Source of the DNA: an uncultured Pelagibacteraceae bacterium | GTDB lineage: Bacteria > Pseudomonadota > Alphaproteobacteria > Pelagibacterales > Pelagibacteraceae | DNA: 64,000 nucleotides | Assembly (NCBI GenBank): GCA_902628495.1 | Contig: CACONH010000001.1 | Location: 186,001-250,000 of the forward strand | Reading direction: 5' to 3' | Shown: one piece after another, positions 1-7,302 of the stretch | Position numbering within the stretch: position 1 is the stretch's first letter | How the letters are laid out: each line of letters opens with the position of its first letter | Position numbers and translations under genes: made by a program | The notes under the pieces: model-generated | What the model was told of the DNA's origin: nothing | What the model saw: only the letters and a program-made list of their open reading frames with translations | Database searches by the model: none

Positions 1-357
1 TCACGTAATTATTTTTATAGAAACATGCTATCATTTGGAGACGCACTTCATAAAATTCATCCTCTTGCTGGCCAAGGTTTCAATATGACTCTTAGAGATA
101 CTAAAATTCTATCAAAGTTAATTCAGGAGAATTTAGACCTTGGAATAAATTTAGATACTATTCTAGATAAATTTGAGATTAACAGAAAAAACTCGAATTT
201 TGTTTTTGCAATGGGAGTAGATTTTGTGCATGAATTTTTTAAATTTAATAACAAATATAATATGAAATCCATTGATAATTTTTTTAAACTTATGAACAAA
301 AATTTGTATATTAAAAAGAAAGTAGAAAATTTTGCCAACAAAGGATTTGTTATCTAA
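1..357 (+). CDS. UbiH/UbiF/COQ6-family FAD-dependent hydroxylase, C-terminal part
   Basis: This is the 3' end of a gene that begins before the window; the reading frame is open from base 1. The fragment carries the second FAD-binding signature of aromatic-ring hydroxylases (GDALHKIHPLAGQGFN, about 8 codons into the visible methionine-started stretch), where Asp and the HPLAGQG segment contact the flavin. That spelling is typical of the ubiquinone-biosynthesis monooxygenases UbiH, UbiF and Coq6, which hydroxylate the polyprenylated ring at the inner membrane. The remaining helix-rich C-terminus is normal for the family. Which ring position is hydroxylated cannot be decided from this piece. It ends one base before the convergent LON-domain gene. 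Confidence 0.85.
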   Translation, partial: SRNYFYRNMLSFGDALHKIHPLAGQGFNMTLRDTKILSKLIQENLDLGINLDTILDKFEINRKNSNFVFAMGVDFVHEFFKFNNKYNMKSIDNFFKLMNKNLYIKKKVENFANKGFVI

Positions 358-1002
358 TTATTGTATAGTCTTGTTGCTGAAATTATCTGAAGAATAAAGT
401 TTAATTATCTGTTCTAATTTTTTTTTTCTTAACTCTAAACTTTTGGCTTCTAAAAGCATTTGCTTTTCCTCTTTCGAAAATGGAGAGGCCATTGAAAGAG
501 TATTTATGGTTTGATCCAAATTTTGTTTTTCAAGCTCGCTCCAATTTATTACATAACCTTGTTTTTCAAAAATTTTTTTAAGATCATTAAAGATAAGATT
601 TAGATCGGAAAAATTTATATCTGTTTCGTCAATCTTTAAATCGTTTTCAAATCCTTTGTAATTTATTTGAAATTCTCTAAAAGGTTTTCCATTATCTACT
701 TCTTCAACTATGTTGAATCTAGATATTCCATTAAGTATTATTACATATCTACCATCATCTGTTTCATTAAAGCTAGATATTTTTCCTAAGCTTCCAACTT
801 TAAAAAGTTCATTTTTTTGTGGATTTGAAAATCCTTTTGGCTGAATCATCCCAATCATTCGATTTGATTTTATGCTTTGGTCAATCATTTGAATGTATCT
901 TGGCTCAAAAATATTTAGTGGCGCGGAAGTGTTAGGAAAAAAAATAAAATTTGAAAGAGGAAAAATCGGGATTATATCAGGTAAATCATTAATTTTATTC
1001 AT
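358..1002 (-). CDS. LON N-terminal (substrate-binding) domain protein
   Basis: A 214-aa stand-alone Lon N-terminal/PUA-like domain protein. The opening IIPIFPLSNFIFFPN followed by LNIFEPRYIQMI is the hallmark of the Lon substrate-binding domain, and the short G-rich IGMIQPKG strand follows about 20 residues later. There is no AAA+ ATPase or Ser-Lys protease domain, so it is not Lon protease. Alphaproteobacteria commonly carry such a single-domain protein, often next to a thioredoxin-like gene; its job is not established and a role in substrate recognition would be inference. It converges on the ubiquinone hydroxylase with no spacer and is divergent from the sulfotransferase gene across 100 AT-rich bases that could hold both promoters. 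Confidence 0.85.
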   Translation of the reverse strand: MNKINDLPDIIPIFPLSNFIFFPNTSAPLNIFEPRYIQMIDQSIKSNRMIGMIQPKGFSNPQKNELFKVGSLGKISSFNETDDGRYVIILNGISRFNIVEEVDNGKPFREFQINYKGFENDLKIDETDINFSDLNLIFNDLKKIFEKQGYVINWSELEKQNLDQTINTLSMASPFSKEEKQMLLEAKSLELRKKKLEQIIKLYSSDNFSNKTIQ

Positions 1003-1102
1003 TTAATAAAAGCTAACAAATTATTATTAAAAGATCTATGTTCATATTGATGCATTATTATATTAAAAAAGGTTATTTATTATTAAAAAAATATCTTAAT
1101 TC

Positions 1103-2545
1103 ATGAATAGTATAAATGATGATAAATTATATTCTTTAGGCTTAGAACATTATAAGAAAAATAAGCTAGATAATTCGTATGATTTCCTAGTTAAAATTAA
1201 AAATAAAAATTTAAACACATACAAATTAATTTCAAATATACACATAAAAAAAAATGATTTTAAGAATGCAGAGATAACTTTAAATCAAATTCTATGTTTA
1301 GATAAAGAGAACTTATTTGCACTAAATTCTTTGGGAGATTTAAACAAGCTTGAAAAAAATTATAATGTAGCGGAGAAATTTTATAAAAAAACAATTTTTT
1401 ACAACAAAAATTTTGTTCCAGGATATTTTAATTTAGCATCACTTTATGAAGATAAAGGAGAGTTAAAACTTGCAAAAGATCTTTATCTTAAAGTCGTTGA
1501 AATTGACAATAAAAATTATGCAGCATATTTTAATTTACAAAGACTTGATGACAATTCAGTAACAGAAGAAATAATTATAAAAATTAAGAATGAAATAAAA
1601 TTTAATAAAGACTCACATGATAAGAATATTGCATACGGTCATTTTGTACTTGCAAAATATTATAGAAAAAAAAATAAAATAAATATGGAGATAAAAGAAT
1701 TATCTAAAGGGCATAAAATGTTTTTTGACTCAGATCCAATTAATAAAAATGCTGTTAATTATTGGTTGGAAGAAGTTCCTAAAAAAATGAATAAAAAAAT
1801 TTTTTTTAATAATACCGACAAAGATAAATTTAAATCTAGCAATTTTGAACCAATATTTATTTTTGGAATACCAAGATCAGGAACAACTTTAGTTGAGACT
1901 ATAATTACTTCTGGAGAAGAAAAAATTTATAATGCTGGTGAAAATTTTATTATACAAAAAGCCTTACAAAATTCTCAACTTAATAAAAAAATACATGAGA
2001 CTGATGAGTCTCTTGAATTGGATATAAGTTTTTTGAGAAAAAATATTATTGAAAGTTATATGAAATATTTTTCAACAAAATCTGAAAAATTTAAGTTTAT
2101 AGATAGAACAATGACAAACTTTTTCTTTTCTGAGATTTTATTAGAGCTTTTTCCTAACGCTAAAATTATTAACTGTAAAAGAGATAGCTTTCATAATCTT
2201 GTTGCAATTTACCAACTGTGTTTAAATAATTTACCATGGTCCCATAATGTTCAAGATATTAAAAAATATATTTCTATATATAATTCGAAATTAAAAAAAC
2301 TGGAAAATATTTATAGTAAAAATATATTGAACGTTGAATTAAAAAAACTAACTGAATTTCCTGAAAATACTTCAAAAGAATTAATGTCTTTTTGTAATCT
2401 AAAATGGTCTGAAAATGTCCTTAAATATTATGAAAGAAAAGATCTTATATGCACTACGGCAAGTAATATACAAATAAGAAAAAAAATTTTTAAATACGAT
2501 AGTGCTAAATTTTTCCCCTACAAAGAATATTTTGATAGTTTTTAA
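1103..2545 (+). CDS. TPR-repeat sulfotransferase
   Basis: A 480-aa two-part protein. Residues about 1-215 are tetratricopeptide-like helical repeats (for example around 75-110, NSLGDLNKLEKNYNVAEKFY). Residues about 250-470 are a sulfotransferase: IFGIPRSGTT at 253-262 is the 5'-phosphosulfate-binding loop for the donor PAPS, and NAKIINCKRDSFHNLVAIY further on matches the 3'-phosphate-binding strand and helix. Family members transfer sulfate from PAPS to protein tyrosines or sugars; the acceptor here is unknown. No signal peptide is visible, so it is probably cytoplasmic. It is monocistronic between the LON-domain gene and tRNA-Gly. It shares its TPR-plus-transferase plan with two glycosyltransferase genes at 12661 and 19566. 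Confidence 0.82.
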   Translation: MNSINDDKLYSLGLEHYKKNKLDNSYDFLVKIKNKNLNTYKLISNIHIKKNDFKNAEITLNQILCLDKENLFALNSLGDLNKLEKNYNVAEKFYKKTIFYNKNFVPGYFNLASLYEDKGELKLAKDLYLKVVEIDNKNYAAYFNLQRLDDNSVTEEIIIKIKNEIKFNKDSHDKNIAYGHFVLAKYYRKKNKINMEIKELSKGHKMFFDSDPINKNAVNYWLEEVPKKMNKKIFFNNTDKDKFKSSNFEPIFIFGIPRSGTTLVETIITSGEEKIYNAGENFIIQKALQNSQLNKKIHETDESLELDISFLRKNIIESYMKYFSTKSEKFKFIDRTMTNFFFSEILLELFPNAKIINCKRDSFHNLVAIYQLCLNNLPWSHNVQDIKKYISIYNSKLKKLENIYSKNILNVELKKLTEFPENTSKELMSFCNLKWSENVLKYYERKDLICTTASNIQIRKKIFKYDSAKFFPYKEYFDSF

Positions 2546-2602
2546 TAAAAAAGTCTATTGCTTAATTTGTAAAAAGCATTTAGTTTTAAAATATTTTAAT
2601 AT

Positions 2603-2677
2603 GCGGGCGTAGCTCAGTGGTAGAGCGTCTCGTTGCCAACGAGAAGGTCGTGGGTTCAAGTCCCATTGCCCGCTCCA
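2603..2677 (+). tRNA. tRNA-Gly (GCC)
   Basis: A 75-nt cloverleaf with encoded CCA at 2675-2677. The acceptor stem GCGGGCG pairs with TGCCCGC (one G-T wobble) and T is the discriminator. The D arm is GCTC/GAGC, the anticodon stem is TCTCG/CGAGA around loop TTGCCAA with anticodon GCC at 2635-2637, and the T arm holds TTCAAGT. It reads glycine GGC/GGU codons. The next gene begins only 15 bases downstream and is probably co-transcribed and released by tRNA processing. Confidence 0.97.
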
Positions 2678-2691
2678 AGAACAATAAATTT

Positions 2692-3030
2692 ATGGATGAT
2701 TTATCAAAAAAAAAGTGTGTACCTTGCGAAGGCGGTATTCCATCATTTAACTTAAGTGAAATTCATAAATATCTTAGGAAGGTTGATGGATGGGATGTAA
2801 AAAAAAATGAAAATGAAAATTTTTACTTAATAAAAGAATTTAAGTTTGAAAATTTTATAAGTGCTCAAAATTTTGTTAACAAAGTTGGAACAATTGCTGA
2901 AACTGAAGGGCATCACCCAGATATTTGGTTTGGGTGGGGGTATGCAAAAATTAAAATATTTACACACGCTATTAATGGCCTTGCAGAAAGTGATTTCATT
3001 CTTGCCGCGAAGATTGATAAGATCAATTAG
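2692..3030 (+). CDS. phhB: 4a-hydroxytetrahydrobiopterin dehydratase (pterin carbinolamine dehydratase)
   Basis: A 112-aa protein of the PCD/DCoH family, which dehydrates the 4a-carbinolamine formed by pterin-dependent hydroxylases. Residues near 70-80 give EGHHPDIWFGWGYAKI, the family's catalytic HHP-x(n) core, and THAINGLAESDFILAAKID is the usual C-terminal H-x-x-x-G-L-x-x-D-F helix. The start is placed at ATG 2692; the open frame extends back into the tRNA gene, which cannot be coding. The N-terminus has a CxxC pair (CVPC) followed by EGG, common in alphaproteobacterial members. Its stop codon overlaps the stop of convergent purH by three bases. No phenylalanine hydroxylase is in this window, so the pterin substrate source is not visible. 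Confidence 0.93.
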   Translation: MDDLSKKKCVPCEGGIPSFNLSEIHKYLRKVDGWDVKKNENENFYLIKEFKFENFISAQNFVNKVGTIAETEGHHPDIWFGWGYAKIKIFTHAINGLAESDFILAAKIDKIN

Positions 3031-4565
3031 TGTCTAAAATGCCTAGTTTTTGAAAAGACCAATATAGTCTTTGTGTCATTTGCAAATTTTATAATTTCTT
3101 TATCTCTTATAGATCCATAGGGTTGTATAACTGCTTTTACCCCAGATTGGACAAGTGTCTCAATACCATCAACAAAAGGAAAATAAGCATCCGACGCTGC
3201 AACTAAATTTTCTGTTTTATGATTAAACTTTTTCATTTTTTTTAAAGCTATTTCACAACTATCTAATCTACTAGGCTGCCCCGAGCCAATACCTACCGTC
3301 GAATTGTTATTTGTTAATACAATTGCGTTAGATTTTACAAATCTACATATGTTAAAAGCAAAAATAAGATCACTAAACATTTTTTTACTAGGTTTTTTCT
3401 TGGATACAATTTTAAAGTTTTTTTTATTGAAATTGTTGTTATCAGAATTTTGTAAAATAAAATTTTTAGAAAGAGTTTTAAAAACTATCTCATTCAAGCC
3501 ATTTTTTTGTTTACTTTTTATAATTCGTAAGTTCTTTTTTTTTCTTAAAATCGATAATGCATCAGTTGTAAAATTCTTCGCAACTACAACCTCAAAAAAA
3601 TTTTTATAAATCTCCTTAGCAGTTTCATAATTTATTTTGTAATTACAGACAATAACTCCTCCGAAGGCACTTATAGGATCGCAGTTAAAAGCTTGTTTAA
3701 AGCTAAGTAATTGTCTATTATTGATTGATACTCCCGAAGGATTAGCATGCTTAATTATAGTTGTTCCAATTCCTTTTGGTAAACTATTTATAATATCTAG
3801 TCCAAAATAAATATCATTATAGTTATTATAAGTTAATTCTTTTCCATTTAACTTTTCTAATTCATCAAAATTATCTTTAGAATAAAATGCACCTGATTGA
3901 TGCGGATTTTCTCCATATCTTAGTTTGTTTAATAGCAATCCATTAAAAGTTATTTTTTTTGGGTACCTAACACTAACAATTTTATTAAAGTATTTCGAAA
4001 TATTCGTGTCGTAATAGGCAGTCTCACTAAAGGCTTCTTGCGATAGTTCTTTTCTAAATTTTAAAGATGTGGAGCCCTTGTTAATACTCATCTCACGGAT
4101 TAAACTATCTAATTGATAATTCGAAGTTATTACAGTAACATTTTTAAAATTTTTTGCTGCAGATCTGACAAGTGAAGGACCTCCAATATCAATATTTTCT
4201 ATTATTGTATTTTCATTATTAGTTTTTAGAACTGTTTTTTCAAAAGGATAAAAATTAACAATTACAAGGTCTATATTTTTAAAATTATGTGATTTGATTT
4301 GATCTATGTGTCTTTTGTTATCTCTATTATATAATATTCCAGAATGTATTTTGGGATGAAGAGTTTTTACTCTACCATCTAAAATTTCTTGAAATCCAGT
4401 AAAATCACTTATTTCGATACAACGAAATCCACTTTTCTTAATGTATTTATAAGTGCCACCAGAACTTAAAATTTCAATTTTGAATTTTTTTAGAATTGGT
4501 AAAATTTTAAAAAGTTCAGACTTATCAGAAACAGAAATTAAAGCTCTTTTAATTTTTCTGTTCAT
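3027..4565 (-). CDS. purH: Bifunctional AICAR transformylase / IMP cyclohydrolase
   Basis: A 512-aa PurH that carries out the last two steps of purine synthesis: formylation of AICAR with 10-formyl-THF and ring closure to IMP. Residues about 1-130 form the MGS-like cyclohydrolase domain (ALISVSDKSELFKI, then DGRVKTLHPKIHSGIL). The transformylase half contains the catalytic Lys-His pair in IIKHANPSGVS and the late ASDAYFPFVDGIE motif, and the protein ends in the typical RHFRH. Length is normal for the family. The ATG overlaps the stop of the heparinase-like gene by four bases, so the two are probably translated from one message, together with rpe upstream. Confidence 0.97.
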   Translation of the reverse strand: MNRKIKRALISVSDKSELFKILPILKKFKIEILSSGGTYKYIKKSGFRCIEISDFTGFQEILDGRVKTLHPKIHSGILYNRDNKRHIDQIKSHNFKNIDLVIVNFYPFEKTVLKTNNENTIIENIDIGGPSLVRSAAKNFKNVTVITSNYQLDSLIREMSINKGSTSLKFRKELSQEAFSETAYYDTNISKYFNKIVSVRYPKKITFNGLLLNKLRYGENPHQSGAFYSKDNFDELEKLNGKELTYNNYNDIYFGLDIINSLPKGIGTTIIKHANPSGVSINNRQLLSFKQAFNCDPISAFGGVIVCNYKINYETAKEIYKNFFEVVVAKNFTTDALSILRKKKNLRIIKSKQKNGLNEIVFKTLSKNFILQNSDNNNFNKKNFKIVSKKKPSKKMFSDLIFAFNICRFVKSNAIVLTNNNSTVGIGSGQPSRLDSCEIALKKMKKFNHKTENLVAASDAYFPFVDGIETLVQSGVKAVIQPYGSIRDKEIIKFANDTKTILVFSKTRHFRH

Positions 4566-6184
4566 ATTTTTTTAATTTCCCACTTAATTAATTCCTCTTC
4601 TTTAGTAATTTCTCCGTTGACATATATATTTTTGTTTTCAGTATAGACGTTTTTCTTACCAAAGTATAAACCTGTCTCAATTCCAAAGTTAATACGATTA
4701 CATGTGAACTTCCATCCAGATCTTTTCAATTGTAATAAAATGGATTTTTTGTCTTGTGTTTTTGTGGCATTAGTATTCGGTAATAAATGAAATCTTATGT
4801 CAAAGCCAACTTTTCGAATATTTTTTCTGCAGATTATAATGTCCTCTCCCGCATACTTAAGTTCTTTTGGAAAAAATTTTATATTTCTTTTATGTAAAAT
4901 ACCGTATTCTTTTAAATAACCATCATGGATTCCCTGTACTTCCCAGATTTCATCATTGTAGTGAATTTTTTTGTTTGATATTTTCATACAATTTTCTAAA
5001 GCAAAATAACCTAATTTATCCCTTTTAAATTTACATGATGATCTGTCATCTATTGAAAGTGTGGAGTGCGCAGCTGTTGACTTAGATAGAATGTTTAATT
5101 TATGATTATAATTTTGAAAATACCCACAATTTGTGATCAATTTTTCTTTATCATGAAAAATCTCAAAGGATAAAGCACCAGACTGATAGTCAGCAGAATA
5201 TTTTTTTTCTGGCGTTGCACCAAAATCAACTATTATCTTATCTTTTTTATTTTTAATTATTGAGTATCCACCAAGACTAGTTAATTTATTCTTAAATTTA
5301 TAACCGTACTCTTTTAGATATTTTTTAAATTCAGAAATATCTAAATTGTGATTGCCATTAAACAAAAAAGTACCATCGTCCTCAAAATAAAAATCAAAAG
5401 ATTGGCCGAGATAGAATATAATTTCATTTAAATATTCTGGTATATCAGTATTAGAGTCTCTTAATAATTCTCTAATAAATATAAAGTATTTTAAATAGAA
5501 TATTACCTGCCTTGGATTTCTAGATTTTGGGAAACCATCATTATCAAAAATTGTATTAATTATTTTTTTTAATAATTGGAATCCCATATTTAAATAATTC
5601 AATTGCTGTTTAAAACATAAGCCACCCATAATTATTGCAGAACACCCAATCATTTTATCATTAACAAATTCGGTATTCTCAATTTCATTAGTTAAATGAT
5701 TTAATTGTTTTTTTATCATTTTTGTAAAATTCATTTTAAAATGTTCGTTACCTTCATGATAAAAGTTATTACTATTTGCTATCCAGGAAATAATTCTTTT
5801 TGAGAGTGTATCTAGCTCCCAGCTTTTTGAACTATAGTTTTGATTTAAATTTGTCCAATTAGAAATTACAGATCTAGTAATTTTTTTTGAGGATTTTAAA
5901 TCGATGGTAAATAACCAAAAAAAACTATGAAGTTTTTTAAAATCCTTTTCCAATAAATTTTGATTTTCCCAGATACTCTCTGTATCGTAATCTTCAATTC
6001 TATTTCTTCTATCTTTAACTTTTACAATACAATCAAATATTTTAAGGTGTGGAATATATTCAAAGCCTCCATCAAAAACTTTTGAAATCTTGGTATTGTA
6101 AATACTTGAGGTTAAATAAAATTTTCTTATTTTTTTTGTAATATATAAAAAGGGATTGGTTATAGAATTTTCTTTGTAACCCAT
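4562..6184 (-). CDS. Heparinase II/III-family protein
   Basis: A 540-aa protein with an alpha-helical (alpha/alpha) N-terminal half (WQNLLEKDF, LDTLSKRIISWIANSNNFY) and a beta-sheet heparinase II/III-like C-terminal half. The family core is seen as GGYSIIKNKKDKIIVDFG, YQSGALSFEIFHDKEKLITNCG and AAHSTLSIDDRSS, where the His of the last motif is conserved in the superfamily. Characterised members are polysaccharide lyases, but in alphaproteobacteria a homologue habitually sits beside purH and rpe and its substrate is unproven; cell-envelope or storage glycan turnover is inference. No clear signal peptide is visible. It overlaps purH by four bases and lies seven bases after rpe. Confidence 0.85.
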   Translation of the reverse strand: MGYKENSITNPFLYITKKIRKFYLTSSIYNTKISKVFDGGFEYIPHLKIFDCIVKVKDRRNRIEDYDTESIWENQNLLEKDFKKLHSFFWLFTIDLKSSKKITRSVISNWTNLNQNYSSKSWELDTLSKRIISWIANSNNFYHEGNEHFKMNFTKMIKKQLNHLTNEIENTEFVNDKMIGCSAIIMGGLCFKQQLNYLNMGFQLLKKIINTIFDNDGFPKSRNPRQVIFYLKYFIFIRELLRDSNTDIPEYLNEIIFYLGQSFDFYFEDDGTFLFNGNHNLDISEFKKYLKEYGYKFKNKLTSLGGYSIIKNKKDKIIVDFGATPEKKYSADYQSGALSFEIFHDKEKLITNCGYFQNYNHKLNILSKSTAAHSTLSIDDRSSCKFKRDKLGYFALENCMKISNKKIHYNDEIWEVQGIHDGYLKEYGILHKRNIKFFPKELKYAGEDIIICRKNIRKVGFDIRFHLLPNTNATKTQDKKSILLQLKRSGWKFTCNRINFGIETGLYFGKKNVYTENKNIYVNGEITKEEELIKWEIKKI

Positions 6185-6191
6185 GAAATAA

Positions 6192-6851
6192 CTAAATAGT
6201 TTTTAAAAAATTTATATTTTTTTTTATGTCTCCATTGTTTTCTTTAAAAATTGTTGTACCTGACACCAAAATATTTGCTCCAGCTCCAAGTACCTCTTTA
6301 AAATTTGAGAAATTTATTCCTCCATCAACTTCAATATCAAATTTAAAACCATTTTTATTTTTGATTTCACTTATTTTTTCAATTTTTTTTAGAACTTCTT
6401 TTATAAATTTTTGACCTCCAAATCCTGGATAAACACTCATTATTAAAACTAAATCAATTTGATTTAGATATTTTTCTATTACTTCAATTTCTGTGTCTGG
6501 ATTTAAAGATAACCCTACTTTTTTTTTATATTTTTTTATCTCATCAATTGACTCTTGCAATGAATTAGTTGCCTCTGGATGTACTGTGATTATATCAGCA
6601 CCACTTTCTGCATAATCTTTTATATACTTGTGCACAGGTTTGATCATCAAATGTACATCAAATGGAATATTGGTACATTTCCTTAAAGCTTTTATTACAG
6701 GAGGGCCTATAGTTAGATTAGGCACAAAGTGACCATCCATAACATCTACGTGAATCATATCAGCCCCGTTATTTTCTAAATTTTTAATTTCTTGTCCAAG
6801 TTGACTAAAATCAGCGGATAAAATTGATGGTGATATTTTTATTTTTTTCAT
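6192..6851 (-). CDS. rpe: Ribulose-phosphate 3-epimerase
   Basis: A 219-aa TIM-barrel enzyme that interconverts ribulose 5-phosphate and xylulose 5-phosphate in the pentose phosphate pathway. All barrel signatures are present: ISPSILSADFSQLGQEI at the N-terminus, HVDVMDGHFVPNLTIGP with the metal-binding and catalytic His/Asp, VYPGFGGQKFI in the middle and EVDGGINFSN with the second catalytic Asp near residue 175. Length and motif order are those of ordinary Rpe. It is the first gene of the minus-strand rpe-heparinase-purH block. A T-rich spacer of 42 bases separates it from the upstream YggT-like gene. Confidence 0.97.
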   Translation of the reverse strand: MKKIKISPSILSADFSQLGQEIKNLENNGADMIHVDVMDGHFVPNLTIGPPVIKALRKCTNIPFDVHLMIKPVHKYIKDYAESGADIITVHPEATNSLQESIDEIKKYKKKVGLSLNPDTEIEVIEKYLNQIDLVLIMSVYPGFGGQKFIKEVLKKIEKISEIKNKNGFKFDIEVDGGINFSNFKEVLGAGANILVSGTTIFKENNGDIKKNINFLKTI

Positions 6852-6893
6852 TGATACTTATTTACTAGTATCAATTTTTGTTTTTTTTTTGAA

Positions 6894-7244
6894 TTATTTT
6901 TTACCAAATATTTGATAAATTTGAGATGCAATTTCACTTTCCAATGGAAAAGAAAGCATACCCATTACCGAATAACCCATTAAGTAAGGCATTAGATAAA
7001 ATCTGAACATATAGAAAAACCAGGCAACATATAAAGGAACCAGAGGTTTTATTATGAAGGATGGGGTTATAAACCTAAACATTGTTATAAAAGGATCTGT
7101 CAATTTAACAAAAACTTTCATAAAGAAAAAACTAGAGTCCTCTCTTTGAAATATGTTCATTGCAACTCTACCAATTAAAGTCCACATGATCATCCCCATG
7201 ACGTAGTCAATTAGATAAATCATTGGGTGAAAATTTGCGTACAT
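6894..7244 (-). CDS. Small membrane protein, YggT-like
   Basis: A 116-aa integral membrane protein. An N-terminal hydrophobic segment (about residues 8-28) is followed by KLTDPFITMFRFITP, which has the same shape as the LTEPFLRKIRGFLPN of the clear YggT protein at 18435 in this window, then a second long hydrophobic segment (PLVPLYVAWFFYMFRFYL). The YggT assignment is inference; it is more diverged than the other copy. YggT proteins have been linked to cell-envelope organisation and osmotic stress, without a defined biochemical role. The gene starts 18 bases after an intrinsic terminator that ends the symporter message, so it must rely on read-through or on a promoter inside the upstream gene. 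Confidence 0.6.
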   Translation of the reverse strand: MYANFHPMIYLIDYVMGMIMWTLIGRVAMNIFQREDSSFFFMKVFVKLTDPFITMFRFITPSFIIKPLVPLYVAWFFYMFRFYLMPYLMGYSVMGMLSFPLESEIASQIYQIFGKK

Positions 7245-7253
7245 TTCTTCGTG

Positions 7254-7291
7254 AAAAAAAGCTTAAGGGGCGATAAATTCTCGCCCCTTAA
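7254..7291 (-). terminator. Intrinsic terminator of the symporter operon
   Basis: A perfect 11-bp inverted repeat (TTAAGGGGCGA / TCGCCCCTTAA, 7263-7273 with 7281-7291) around a 7-nt loop. Read on the minus strand the hairpin is followed at once by seven T residues (7254-7260), which gives a standard Rho-independent terminator immediately after the symporter stop codon. Confidence 0.9.
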
Positions 7292-7302
7292 AAATTAAGT
7301 AT

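Noticed and set aside
1003-1102. Repeated TTATTATTAAAA-like words as a repeat element
   Set aside because: Expected by chance in such an AT-rich spacer; no longer identity between copies.
2617-2691. N-terminal extension of the pterin dehydratase frame into the tRNA gene
   Set aside because: The open frame is incidental; the tRNA-Gly cloverleaf is complete to 2677 and ATG 2692 gives the normal protein length.
3304-3609. Plus-strand open frame inside purH
   Set aside because: Shadow of the coding strand; Phe/Leu-rich because it is opposite Lys/Asn codons.
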